From: Erythrobacteraceae bacterium
GTDB lineage: Bacteria > Pseudomonadota > Alphaproteobacteria > Sphingomonadales > Sphingomonadaceae
Reading direction: 5' to 3'
Length of the DNA: 46,518 nt
Assembly: GCA_027487015.1 (NCBI GenBank)
Contig: JAIYEK010000194.1
Location: 1-46,518, forward strand
This document shows, one piece after another, positions 32,639 through 41,650 of this stretch (position 1 is its first letter; every line of letters begins with the position of its first letter). Under the pieces are notes generated by a model. It searched no databases and had not been told where the DNA came from. It saw nothing but the letters and a program-made list of their open reading frames with translations. The position numbers and the translations under genes were made by a program.

Positions 32639-33895
32639 ATGGCATCAAACGGACACGCTCGTCCGGCCGGAGAAGTATTGTCTGCGTGGGACGATACCGG
32701 AACAAGCCGAATTCCGGCATGGGTGTATACCGATCCGTTGGTTTACCAGCGCGAGCTCGAGCGGATTTTCTACGGCCCGCACTGGAGCTATGTTGGCCTC
32801 GCGATCGAAGTTCCCGATACGGGCTGCTTCAAGCGCACCGCGATCGGCGAGCGATCGGTCATTATGATCCGCAACCGCAAGGGCGAGATCAACGTCCTTG
32901 AAAACCGCTGCGCGCACCGCGCGATGCGCTTTTGCCAGGAGCGCGCCGGCAAGGTCAAAAGCCTTGTCTGCCCCTACCACCAGTGGAACTACAATTACGA
33001 TGGCAAGCTGCTGGGCGTGCCTTTCCGCAATGGCGTGAAGGGCAATGGTGGGATGCCCGAGGACTTCCAGCTTGAAGACCACGGGCTCAACAAGCTCAAG
33101 GTTGCCGTGCGCAACGGAGTCGTGTTCGCCTGCTTCGACCACGATGTCGAGCCGCTGGAGGACTACCTCGGCCCGGACATCCTTAGCAGCTTCGACCGGA
33201 CTTTCGACGGCCGCGAGCTGGTGCTGCACGGTTATTCGCGCCAGCGCATTCCGGGCAACTGGAAGCTGATGATGGAGAACATCAAGGACCCGTATCACCC
33301 GGGCCTGCTCCACACCTGGTTTGTGACCTTCGGTCTGTGGCGTGCCGACAATGAATCCCGTCTGCGGATGGACGCACATTTCCGTCACGCTGCGATGATC
33401 TCGCGCCGCGCGGAACAGGTCACCGCCAACGTGGACACGATGGTCACGAGCTTCCGCCAGGACATGCAACTCAACGAGCCGCTGCTGCTCGATATCGTGC
33501 ACGAGGACTGGTGGGGCAATGACACGGTCTGCATGACGACCGTGTTCCCCAACGTGATCTTCCAGCAGCAGGTCAACTCCCTCTCCACCCGCCAGATCAT
33601 TCCGCAAGGTCCCGACAGCTTCGACTTTGTCTGGACCCACTTCGGGTTTGCCGACGACGATGCGGAAATGACCGAAAGGCGGCTGCGGCAAGCCAATCTG
33701 TTCGGCCCTGCCGGGTTCGTCTCCGCCGATGATGGCGAAGTGATCGAATTCAGCCAGGAGGGATTCGAACAGGACCAGGCATTCCGAACCATGTGCGAGC
33801 TGGACGGAACCGGCGTCGGGCAAACCGAACACATGGTCACCGAAACTCTCATCCGCGGGATGTATCAGTACTGGAGAAAGGTGATGGAGCTGTGA
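32639..33895 (+). CDS. Rieske ring hydroxylase alpha subunit, salicylate 5-hydroxylase-like
   Basis: A 418-aa large subunit of a two-subunit Rieske oxygenase. The [2Fe-2S] motif is C91, H93, C111 and H114 (CAHRAMRFC ... CPYHQW). The mononuclear iron site lies in MMENIKDPYHPGLLH (Asp217, His220, His225). The pattern resembles NagG and anthranilate/terephthalate-type oxygenases more than BenA. The gentisate genes beside it make salicylate 5-hydroxylation (salicylate to gentisate) the most economical role. Other substituted benzoates remain possible. The electron-transfer partners are not adjacent. Confidence 0.8.
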   Translation: MASNGHARPAGEVLSAWDDTGTSRIPAWVYTDPLVYQRELERIFYGPHWSYVGLAIEVPDTGCFKRTAIGERSVIMIRNRKGEINVLENRCAHRAMRFCQERAGKVKSLVCPYHQWNYNYDGKLLGVPFRNGVKGNGGMPEDFQLEDHGLNKLKVAVRNGVVFACFDHDVEPLEDYLGPDILSSFDRTFDGRELVLHGYSRQRIPGNWKLMMENIKDPYHPGLLHTWFVTFGLWRADNESRLRMDAHFRHAAMISRRAEQVTANVDTMVTSFRQDMQLNEPLLLDIVHEDWWGNDTVCMTTVFPNVIFQQQVNSLSTRQIIPQGPDSFDFVWTHFGFADDDAEMTERRLRQANLFGPAGFVSADDGEVIEFSQEGFEQDQAFRTMCELDGTGVGQTEHMVTETLIRGMYQYWRKVMEL

Positions 33896-34368
33896 CTGTC
33901 ACCACCGCTGTGCGCGAACGTCTCGCCGATCTGTACGCCGCCTATGCGAGCTGCCTCGATGATGGGCGCTTTGGCGAATGGCCCGAATTCTTCACGGAAG
34001 ACGCCTGGTATCGGGTCGTCCCGCGCGAGAACTATGATCAGGGCCTGCCGCTCAGCACGCTGTCGCTCAAGGGCAAGGCGATGTTGAAGGACCGGATCTA
34101 CGGGATCGAAAGTACGATCTTTCATGCCCCCTATTATCAGCGGCACATTCTTGGGCCGCTCCAGATTTCAGCCGGCGCAGACGGCGTCTTCGACGTCCGC
34201 TGCAACTTCCTCGTTGTCCGCACCAAACGCGATATGATGGCTGAAATTTTCAGCGTTGGTTACTACGTGGACAAAGTAAAAGTGAATGAAACCACCACCT
34301 TGTTCACAACCAAGATTTGCGTTTTCGACAATGACTTAATTCCCAATTCTCTGATTTATCCAATTTAG
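33892..34368 (+). CDS. Rieske ring hydroxylase beta subunit, salicylate 5-hydroxylase-like
   Basis: A 158-aa NTF2-like small subunit. It has LADLYAAYASCLDDGRFGEW, FFTEDAWYRVVPRENYDQG and IFHAPYYQRHILG, typical of NagH-type beta subunits. GTG 33892 overlaps the alpha-subunit stop (GTGA), so the two are coupled. The 3' end is AT-richer than the rest. The next gene, a TonB receptor, begins 27 bp downstream and is probably in the same transcript. Confidence 0.82.
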   Translation: MTVTTAVRERLADLYAAYASCLDDGRFGEWPEFFTEDAWYRVVPRENYDQGLPLSTLSLKGKAMLKDRIYGIESTIFHAPYYQRHILGPLQISAGADGVFDVRCNFLVVRTKRDMMAEIFSVGYYVDKVKVNETTTLFTTKICVFDNDLIPNSLIYPI

Positions 34369-34395
34369 TAAAAAACCAAAACTAGGGGAGAGAAA

Positions 34396-36966
34396 ATGAA
34401 GAGGAACCTACTCTCAGGCGCGGCCTGGGGCTGCATTGCTGCGTCCATTTTCATGGCAGGCGCGCCGCTTGCTGCGCAGGAACAGGCTGAAGCCAGCCCT
34501 GAAGAAGAACAGGGCATCAACACCATCGTGGTGACAGCGCAGAAGCGCTCCCAGAACATCCAGGACGTGCCGATTGCGATCTCGGCCTTCGATGGCGGCG
34601 CGCTCGGAGAACGCGCGGTTGCCAATGTCAGCCAGCTGGCGTCACTTTCGCCTAACGTGAACCTCGACACCGGTGTGTCCTTCAGCGCTTCAACTGCGGT
34701 TCTCGCTGCTTCGATCCGCGGCATCGGCGCCAGCGACTTCGCGTTCAACATTGACCCTGCGGTCGGTGTTTACATCGATGGCGTTTACCTCGCGCGTTCG
34801 GTCGGCGCCAACCAGGACCTGCTCGATGTCGAGCGCATCGAAATCCTGAAAGGGCCGCAAGGCACCCTGTTCGGTCGCAACACGATTGGCGGAGCTGTTT
34901 CCATCGTCACGCGCGACCCGGGCAAGACCTTCGGCGTGCGCGGCGACCTGACGGTGGGCCGGTTCGATCTGTTCCAGGCACGCGCGACTGTCGATATTCC
35001 GCTCGCGGAAAACCTCTATTCGTCGGTGTCCTTCGACGTGAAGACCCGTGACGGTTATGCGCGGCGCCTGCCCTTCCCCGATGCGCGTGCCCAGAATTCC
35101 CGTCCGTTCACCGCTTACCCTGCTGCGGGATATGAATCGCCTGCGCGCGAGGGCGATGAGGATAACCGCACGTTCCGCGGTAAGCTGAAGTATGACGGCG
35201 ACACGGTTCGACTGACCCTCACGGGCGACTATGCGCGCAACCAGGCCACGGCGCCGACGAAGCTGCTGCAGACCACCAATGGTGATCCGGGCGGCTTGTT
35301 TGCCAACCTCTACAACACCTGCATCAGCACGCCGACCAGCCAGCTGGCGACCATCGGCCTGCTCAATGCCTGCAACTCGTCAGGCACGCAGCTGCCCTCG
35401 CGCCGGCGCAATGAGACCTTCCCGGTCAATCGCCTGTATACGCTCGCCGGGGTGAATGCCGATGCCGATCCCACCAATGATCTGCTGCCCTACGACAGCC
35501 GCTTCATCACTGACGACATCGACACAACCTATGCCAACGGCAACAACTTCTCGGATCTGACCAACTGGGGCATCACGCTAAATGCCGAAGTTGATCTGAC
35601 CGACGATTTGCTGCTCAAGTCGATCACCGCCTACCGCCAGAGCGACTGGACCAGCGGTCTCGACGGCGATGGCTCACCGCTCAACATCTCGACCTACAGC
35701 TTCGACCAGCAGCAGGAACAGTTCAGCCAGGAACTGCAGCTTGTCGGATCGGCTTTGGACGACCGGCTGAACTACGTTCTGGGGGCTTACTACTTCCGCG
35801 AATCCGGCTCGTTGACCGACTTCGTGATCGCTGGCGAAGGCATCTACGTCATCGATGGTCCGAACTATCTGGCAACCGACGCCTATGCAGGCTTCGGCCA
35901 GATCGACTTCAGCTTCAGCGATCTCCTCAGCGTCACAATCGGCGGACGCTACACGCGGGAGAACAAGAGCTTCGAAGGCGGACAGCAGGAGCTGAGCGGG
36001 CTGTTCTACAAGCTGGCCGGAGCGCCGTGTTCGGACCTTGCGGGCAACATCTTCCCCAATGCCGTGCTGCCCAACGGACAGACCTGCCGGGTCGCAAACA
36101 ACTATCCTGACCCGAACAATCCGCTGCGGCTCTACCCCGGCGGCATCAACGAGCTCTCGTTCAGCGACTTCTCGCCCAAGATCGGGGTCCAGCTTCAACC
36201 GGGCGAAGACCTGCTGATCTACGGGTCATGGTCGGAAGGCTACAAGACCGGCGGGTGGACCACACGCTACTCGACGCCGCAAACCTTCGTCAGCGACTTC
36301 GAGCCCGAGGAAGCATCGACCTTTGAAGTCGGTCTCAAGTCGACCTTGCTGAACCGGCGTCTGCAGATCAACGCGGCGCTGTTCTACACCGACTACAACG
36401 GAATCCAGCTCAACTTCCAGGAAGGCGGATCGCCGACCATTGCCAACGTGGGCGACGGCCGGATCAAGGGCGCCGAGCTTGAGGTGGTCGCCGAGCCGGT
36501 CGACGGCCTGTCGCTGAACTTCGCGCTGGGGTATACCGACGCGGTCTACACCTCGCTCGATCCGGCGGTCGCGGTCACCAGCGGTCCGAACGCCTTGCAG
36601 GCTGGTGCCGTCGTGGGCAGCACGCTTCCCAAGACGCCGGAGTGGAAGATCAACTTCAGCCCACGGTATGAGTTCAATCTGGGCAATGGCGGGACCATTG
36701 TCTTGCTGGGAGACTACACCTTCATCTCGGAACAGACGAACAACGTCGAGCGCACCTTCGTGCTCAACCGTCCGGCGGTCTCGCTCCTCAATGCCAGTAT
36801 CGCCTATCGCGATCCTGAAGAGCGCTACACGGTCACGCTGGGCGGAACCAACCTGACCGACGAACGCTATGTCGCATCCGGGACTGCAATCCCGGCCTTC
36901 GGGGCGATCATCGGCCAGTTCAGCCGGCCCACGGAATGGTATCTGCGCATGGGGTTCCAGTTCTGA
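34396..36966 (+). CDS. TonB-dependent receptor co-located with the Rieske hydroxylase
   Basis: An 856-aa outer-membrane receptor with a signal peptide (ending PLAAQ-E), the TonB-box/plug entry NTIVVTAQKRSQNIQDVPIA, the plug signature VERIEILKGPQGTLFGRNTI, then GGAVSIVTRDPG, and a barrel ending in PTEWYLRMGFQF. This differs from the carbohydrate-type plugs at the start of the window and belongs to the large sphingomonad group with DVPIAISAF. ATG 34396 has GGGGAGAG about 6 bases upstream. The operon position suggests uptake of the aryl compound degraded by the preceding genes. A strong terminator follows. Confidence 0.92.
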   Translation: MKRNLLSGAAWGCIAASIFMAGAPLAAQEQAEASPEEEQGINTIVVTAQKRSQNIQDVPIAISAFDGGALGERAVANVSQLASLSPNVNLDTGVSFSASTAVLAASIRGIGASDFAFNIDPAVGVYIDGVYLARSVGANQDLLDVERIEILKGPQGTLFGRNTIGGAVSIVTRDPGKTFGVRGDLTVGRFDLFQARATVDIPLAENLYSSVSFDVKTRDGYARRLPFPDARAQNSRPFTAYPAAGYESPAREGDEDNRTFRGKLKYDGDTVRLTLTGDYARNQATAPTKLLQTTNGDPGGLFANLYNTCISTPTSQLATIGLLNACNSSGTQLPSRRRNETFPVNRLYTLAGVNADADPTNDLLPYDSRFITDDIDTTYANGNNFSDLTNWGITLNAEVDLTDDLLLKSITAYRQSDWTSGLDGDGSPLNISTYSFDQQQEQFSQELQLVGSALDDRLNYVLGAYYFRESGSLTDFVIAGEGIYVIDGPNYLATDAYAGFGQIDFSFSDLLSVTIGGRYTRENKSFEGGQQELSGLFYKLAGAPCSDLAGNIFPNAVLPNGQTCRVANNYPDPNNPLRLYPGGINELSFSDFSPKIGVQLQPGEDLLIYGSWSEGYKTGGWTTRYSTPQTFVSDFEPEEASTFEVGLKSTLLNRRLQINAALFYTDYNGIQLNFQEGGSPTIANVGDGRIKGAELEVVAEPVDGLSLNFALGYTDAVYTSLDPAVAVTSGPNALQAGAVVGSTLPKTPEWKINFSPRYEFNLGNGGTIVLLGDYTFISEQTNNVERTFVLNRPAVSLLNASIAYRDPEERYTVTLGGTNLTDERYVASGTAIPAFGAIIGQFSRPTEWYLRMGFQF

Positions 36967-36996
36967 GGCGGCTAGCGCACATACGCCCATACGCAG

Positions 36997-37026
36997 AAGG
37001 GGCCGCACCGGAAGGTGCGGCCCCTT
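36997..37026. terminator. strong bidirectional Rho-independent terminator
   Basis: A perfect 13-bp stem, AAGGGGCCGCACC (36997-37009) and GGTGCGGCCCCTT (37014-37026), closes a GGAA tetraloop and is followed by TCTTTTG. It lies between the TonB receptor (plus, ending 36966) and the convergent MFS gene (minus, ending 37096) and can serve both; the minus-strand T-tract is weaker. Confidence 0.93.
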
Positions 37027-37095
37027 TCTTTTGTCGGTTTGCGGTTTGCGGTTCCGGCTTCGGCAAGCAGCCTCGACGCCGGGATCCGAGGAACC

Positions 37096-38355
37096 TCAGC
37101 GTGTCTTGCGGATGGGCAGCACCACAAAGGCCCCGATCACCGCAAAGGCAGCGCCCGCCAGAAAGACGGCAGGAAGATTCTGGCCCGAGGGCGAGCCAAT
37201 GACCAAAAACAGGGGCGCAATCATCGGTGCAAGGCTTTGGGGCAAAGTGCTGGCGATGTTAAAGACGCCGAGATCCTTTGCTGTGTCTTCTGGGTTGGGA
37301 AGCACGGCGGCGACCAGCGCCATATCTACCGCGAAATAGACACCTTGGCCCACGCCATAGATGGCCGCTCCGATGAGAAACTGGCCAGGCGTGGTCGCTG
37401 TGCCAATCACGATGAGGCCGGCAGCGACGAGCAGTCCCGCTGCCAGCACGACCGGCTTGCGCCGTCCGATGCGGTCAGACAGCCAACCGCTCGCCAGCGT
37501 GCACACAATCGTCACGACCGTTGTGATCAGCTGCGCCTGCGCGAGGATTTCCAAGGCTGCTGCCTCGCCCAGCCCAAGCGCATCATTGACGAAGATGAAC
37601 TGGTAGCTGAGAAAATAGGCGACGCCCATGAACACCAGCAGACGGCTGAGGAAGGCCCAACCGAAGTCCGGGTGCTCCATCGGGTTGACCCAGAACGTGC
37701 GCAGCATATCGGCCGCGCGGAAGGGCGGCAGATCGGCGGCGGGACTATCGCTGAACCTCGCGAAGAGCCAGATGACCGCGACCGGCACGATCGCCCAGGG
37801 CGCAAGGAACATCAGCAGATTGTTATGAGCCGTGTACTGGGTGACATAGGCACCAAGGAACAGCGCCAGGCTGAGCGCAATGCCGAGCAGCGCCGACACC
37901 TTGCCGCGCTGTTCCTCGGGCACAAATTCGGGAAGCAGCGCATTATTGGCCGCCATCGCGGCGTTCGCCCCGACCTGCACGAGAAACCAGCCCGCTCCCA
38001 GCATGAAGAGCGAGCTCGCTTGCGCCATCAATAGCAGGCCACCAAACAGAATTAGGCAGCCAACCACGATCCAGAGCTTGCGCTTGCCGAGCCGGCTGCG
38101 CGTTCGATCGGACATTGCGCCGAAGATCGGCGCCGAGACCAGCGCGGCAAAGGCTCCGGGCGCGAGCACAGCGCCGAGATCGACGGCGCGGTCGGCAGTG
38201 CCGGATAACTGGCCCAGCTTTACCGCAATCGAAGCAAGCAGAGGCGCGAACAGCGCGAGATAGATCGCAAAAACAGTCAGCAGATAGGCCAGCATGAACC
38301 CCAGCCCCACAGGCTTCAGCGGGCCAGCAGGACCGGACGTGGCAATCGGCTGCAC
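37096..38355 (-). CDS. MFS transporter, GPH/SLC45-like glycoside importer
   Basis: A 419-aa inner-membrane transporter with about twelve membrane segments. FGAMSDRTRSRLGKRKLWIV in loop 2-3 is the motif seen in sugar/glycoside symporters of the GPH and SLC45 type, and SGWLSDRIGRRKPVV repeats it in the second half. The start is GTG 38355 with GGGAG about 8 bases upstream, 18 bp after the GH3 stop. It is the last gene of the TonB receptor-esterase-glucosidase operon. It would carry the deacylated glycoside to the cytoplasm, where the GH3 enzyme lacks a signal peptide. Confidence 0.82.
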   Translation of the reverse strand: MQPIATSGPAGPLKPVGLGFMLAYLLTVFAIYLALFAPLLASIAVKLGQLSGTADRAVDLGAVLAPGAFAALVSAPIFGAMSDRTRSRLGKRKLWIVVGCLILFGGLLLMAQASSLFMLGAGWFLVQVGANAAMAANNALLPEFVPEEQRGKVSALLGIALSLALFLGAYVTQYTAHNNLLMFLAPWAIVPVAVIWLFARFSDSPAADLPPFRAADMLRTFWVNPMEHPDFGWAFLSRLLVFMGVAYFLSYQFIFVNDALGLGEAAALEILAQAQLITTVVTIVCTLASGWLSDRIGRRKPVVLAAGLLVAAGLIVIGTATTPGQFLIGAAIYGVGQGVYFAVDMALVAAVLPNPEDTAKDLGVFNIASTLPQSLAPMIAPLFLVIGSPSGQNLPAVFLAGAAFAVIGAFVVLPIRKTR

Positions 38356-38373
38356 GAGTTTTCTCCCGAAATG

Positions 38374-40590
38374 TTAGTCTTTTGGCGCGACCGTGAAAGT
38401 ACCGGCAAGGCTTGCTACGGAGTCCCCGCCAACGAACACGTCGAAGGTAGTGGCATCTGCCACCCACCCGCGCGCGGCGGATGACCAGTAGCGGCGCCGC
38501 TCGGCGCTGAGAACAAATCGCACGACCCGGCTTTCGCCCGGCGCGAGGGTTACGCGCTCGAACCCTTTGAGTTCACGCACTGGCCGGGCCGCACTGCCGT
38601 GACGCTGGTGGATGTAGAGCTGGACAACCTCGTCCCCAGCCACCGACCCCGTATTGGTTACCGTCACCGCAATCGCCAGATCATCAACCAGTCCGATAGG
38701 GTCGGCGCCGATCACAAGGTCGGAATAGGCAAAGGTCGTGTAGCTCAGGCCAAAACCGAACGGGAAGAGCGGCGTGCCGTCTTCATTCCAGTAACGCATT
38801 TCGCGTTCTTTGGGCTTGTGGGTGACCATTCGCGCATAGTGGAGAGGAACCTGACCGATACTCCGGACCCAGGTGAAAGGCAGTTTGCCCCCGGGGACAA
38901 TTTTGCCGAAGACGGCATTGGCAACCGCCGTGCCGCCTTGCGTGCCGGGATACCAGATCTGAAGAACCGCCGCCGGGCTTGCGCCCTTGAGATCAAGCGG
39001 GCGCGCCGCCATCATGAGCAAGACGGTCGGCGTGCCCGTAGCGATGACCGCTTCGAGCAGTTCCTGCTGCCGCCCCGGCAGATCGAGCGAAGAGCGCGAT
39101 GCTGCCTCGCCGATCATATTCTGCGCTTCGCCCAGCACCAGCAGCGCCACATCGCTGTCTTTGGCGGCAGCGACCGCCGCCGCAATGCCAGCATCGTCAT
39201 CGACGCTGACCAAAGGAGCAATATCAAAGCCTGGAATGTCATCGAAGAACGAGGGGTTGAGCCGTTGCTCGATGGAAACGCCGGTGACATGCTCGACTTC
39301 GGCCGTCCCGGCGAGGTGATCGCGAATGCCGGCTAGCACGGTGACTGTCTCAGCGTTGTCGTGGTCGAACACCCAAGGGCCGATGGTATCGCGTGCGGAG
39401 TCCGCCAGCGGGCCGATCACGGCAACCTTGCGAAGTGCGCGGGGATCAAGCGGGAGAACCTGGCCCTCGTTGCGAAGCAACACGAAGCTGCGCTCGGCAG
39501 CGCGGCGCGCCGCGTCGCGGTGCGCCGGTTCGTCCAGCACCCGCACCGCTGCATCCGGCTCTGCATAGGGCGCATCGAACAGACCAAGCTGCGCTTTGAC
39601 CGTCAGCACCCGCCGGACGGCATCATCAAGCCGTGCAGGTTCGATCAGCCCAGCAGCCAGAGCCTGCGGTAGCGTATTGAACACCGAGTCATGCGCTTCG
39701 AGCGCCATCTCCATATCGAGCCCGGCATTGAGCGCGCGCACTGCAGCGTCCGCCCCATCCCGCGCGAAATTGTGCTTGGCAAGGTCGTGCGCCGAGTTCG
39801 CATCCGACACGGTAAAGCCGCTGAAGCCCCACTCTTCCTTGAGAATTTCCGTGATGAGCCAGTGATTGCCCGTGGCAGGCACACCGTTGAGGGTCATGTA
39901 GGCGCACATGATATTGGCAGCGCCCGCATCAATCGCGGCTTTGAACGGCGGCAGATAGACATTGCGCAGTTCACTTTCCGACAGGTCTGCCTCGTCGTAA
40001 TCGCGCCCGCCCAGCGCCGCGCCGTAGCCCGCGAGGTGCTTGGGTCCTGCCACCATCCGGTCGGCCGACGACAGGTCATCGCCCTGAAAGCCGCGCACCT
40101 GCGCTGCGGCCATGATACCGCCAAGATAGGGGTCTTCCCCGGCACCCTCGATCATCCGGCCCCAACGCGGATCGCGCGCGACATCGACCATCGGGGCAAA
40201 GGTCCAGTGCAGTCCGGTGGCTCGTGCTTCGGCCGCCGCAACGGCCTGCGCCGCTTCAACGGCTGCCGGATCCCACGATGCCGCCATCGCGATCGGCACA
40301 GGAAAGATCGTGCGCAGCCCGTGAATAACGTCCAGAGCGAAGATCAGCGGTATTCCGAGGCGGCTTTCTTCGACCGCAATCCGCTGCAGCCGGGTGATCT
40401 CACTCGGATCGCGGACAAACAGGATGGCCCCTGCCCGGCCTGCAGCGATTTCCTCATCGACCGGTTCGCTGCCGCGTTCGAAAACGAAGAACTGACTAAG
40501 TTGCCCAGCCTTTTCTTCAGGGGTCATCGCTGCAATCAGGCGCTCGATCCGATCGGCGAGCGCGGCGGGCAGAACCTTCGACTGGCTCAT
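38374..40590 (-). CDS. beta-glucosidase, glycoside hydrolase family 3
   Basis: A 738-aa GH3 enzyme. It has the N-terminal (alpha/beta)8 domain with PLIFALDVIHGLRTIFPVPI, WTFAPMVDVARDPRWGR, the AGPKHLAGYG substrate segment and the nucleophile Asp263 in FTVSDANSAHDL; then the alpha/beta sandwich (SFVLLRNEGQVLPLDP) and a C-terminal fibronectin-III-like domain (FGFGLSYTTFAYSDL). Unlike many BglX enzymes it has no signal peptide, so it is probably cytoplasmic. ATG 40590 overlaps the esterase stop (ATGA). A beta-glucoside or aryl-beta-glucoside is likely; exact specificity (glucose or xylose) cannot be read. Confidence 0.9.
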   Translation of the reverse strand: MSQSKVLPAALADRIERLIAAMTPEEKAGQLSQFFVFERGSEPVDEEIAAGRAGAILFVRDPSEITRLQRIAVEESRLGIPLIFALDVIHGLRTIFPVPIAMAASWDPAAVEAAQAVAAAEARATGLHWTFAPMVDVARDPRWGRMIEGAGEDPYLGGIMAAAQVRGFQGDDLSSADRMVAGPKHLAGYGAALGGRDYDEADLSESELRNVYLPPFKAAIDAGAANIMCAYMTLNGVPATGNHWLITEILKEEWGFSGFTVSDANSAHDLAKHNFARDGADAAVRALNAGLDMEMALEAHDSVFNTLPQALAAGLIEPARLDDAVRRVLTVKAQLGLFDAPYAEPDAAVRVLDEPAHRDAARRAAERSFVLLRNEGQVLPLDPRALRKVAVIGPLADSARDTIGPWVFDHDNAETVTVLAGIRDHLAGTAEVEHVTGVSIEQRLNPSFFDDIPGFDIAPLVSVDDDAGIAAAVAAAKDSDVALLVLGEAQNMIGEAASRSSLDLPGRQQELLEAVIATGTPTVLLMMAARPLDLKGASPAAVLQIWYPGTQGGTAVANAVFGKIVPGGKLPFTWVRSIGQVPLHYARMVTHKPKEREMRYWNEDGTPLFPFGFGLSYTTFAYSDLVIGADPIGLVDDLAIAVTVTNTGSVAGDEVVQLYIHQRHGSAARPVRELKGFERVTLAPGESRVVRFVLSAERRRYWSSAARGWVADATTFDVFVGGDSVASLAGTFTVAPKD

Positions 40591-41528
40591 GGGACGGCGG
40601 CAACCTCGGGGGCCTTGAGGAACCCTTCCATATCGAGCCAGGCGACGAATTGCTCGAGCATCAGCTTCGACGTCGTGCCCGGCCGGCCGGAACCAAAGCC
40701 ATGGCCGCCCTTGCCATAGGCATGGGTTTCAACGCGCTTCGTCGCAGCATGCCAAGCCTCGGCAATCGGGAAGCCCATCATCGCGAACAATTCGTCATTA
40801 TAGGCGATGGCGTTGAACATCGGCGGTGCATCGGCAGGCACTGTCACTGCATGCTGCGGGCCATAAATGTAGCCGAAGAAATCCGGTCCCTTACCCGGCT
40901 GTGCCTTGAGAACCGCATTCAGCGAAGTCATCGCGCCTGCGGAAAAGCCGATCATGCCGACGCGATCAGGGTCGATATTGAATTCTCCGGCGCGGGCGCG
41001 GACAAGGTCGAGCGCAGCGAGGGCGTCCTCGGTGGACTGCGGATAGAACAGCTGCGGTGGCTTGGCCGGATCGGTCATCGATGCGGCTATCTTCTCGTTC
41101 ATGTAGACATGCGCCTCGTTCACATCGACGGGCGTGGGCATGATCCTGTACTTCAGCACGAAAGCAGCGATCCCGCGGTCGGCCAGCGCGCGCGCGACCG
41201 CCCATCCCTCAGGCTCGATCGCCAGCAACATGAAGCCGCCGCCGGGCGCAACGATCACCGCAGCGCCAGTTGCCTTTGCCGGATCGGGAAGGAACGGCGT
41301 CAAGGTCGGGCGGGTCACATTGCGCACCACCTTGCCGTGACCAATGTAATCCATCCACGTCTCGCCCTCGGGAGAAAGCGCATCGTCACCGGCCTGCAAC
41401 GGGATAGCCAGCGGCTGATCCGGCGCCGTCGTCATTTCGATCTCGGGCATGGGCATTTGCGCAGCGGCAAGGCTGCACGAGACAAGTGCGACGAGCCCGG
41501 CAAGCGTGCGTGCCAACCGAATGATCAT
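40587..41528 (-). CDS. exported alpha/beta-hydrolase esterase (xylanase/acetyl-esterase-like)
   Basis: A 313-aa alpha/beta hydrolase with a Sec signal (IIRLARTLAGLVALVSCSLA, then AAQ). The oxyanion motif is AAVIVAPGGGFMLLAIEPEG. The nucleophile elbow is VGMIGFSAGAMTS, and the C-terminal His lies in AYGKGGHGFGSG. The group (BD-FAE/AXE-like) removes acetyl, feruloyl or other acyl groups from carbohydrates. ATG 41528 has GGGAG about 9 bases upstream; the open frame before it is out of family. It sits between the TonB receptor and the beta-glucosidase, so periplasmic deacylation of an imported acyl glycoside is the likely role. Confidence 0.85.
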   Translation of the reverse strand: MIIRLARTLAGLVALVSCSLAAAQMPMPEIEMTTAPDQPLAIPLQAGDDALSPEGETWMDYIGHGKVVRNVTRPTLTPFLPDPAKATGAAVIVAPGGGFMLLAIEPEGWAVARALADRGIAAFVLKYRIMPTPVDVNEAHVYMNEKIAASMTDPAKPPQLFYPQSTEDALAALDLVRARAGEFNIDPDRVGMIGFSAGAMTSLNAVLKAQPGKGPDFFGYIYGPQHAVTVPADAPPMFNAIAYNDELFAMMGFPIAEAWHAATKRVETHAYGKGGHGFGSGRPGTTSKLMLEQFVAWLDMEGFLKAPEVAAVP

Positions 41529-41591
41529 GAGGCGTCTCCCAGAATAGCAGAAATGAAGAACAACCGGTGCCGTGCGCTTGCTGACAGAACA

Positions 41592-41623
41592 AGGGTGAGC
41601 TGCCGGCTTGGGCAGCCCACCCT
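41592..41623 (-). terminator. hairpin between TonB receptor and esterase genes
   Basis: AGGGTGAGCTGCC (41592-41604) and GGCAGCCCACCCT (41611-41623) pair over 13 positions with one mismatch around a GGCTTG loop. On the minus strand it is followed by TGTTCTGT, a weak T-tract. It lies 28 bp after the receptor stop and probably lowers expression of the downstream enzymes relative to the receptor, or stabilises the receptor mRNA. Confidence 0.6.
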
Positions 41624-41650
41624 CGTCTCGCAAGCAGGCGACAGGCAGGC

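Noticed and set aside
32645-33832. 395-codon minus-strand frame opposite the Rieske alpha subunit
   Set aside because: Shadow frame; the plus strand has the complete Rieske and iron-site motifs.
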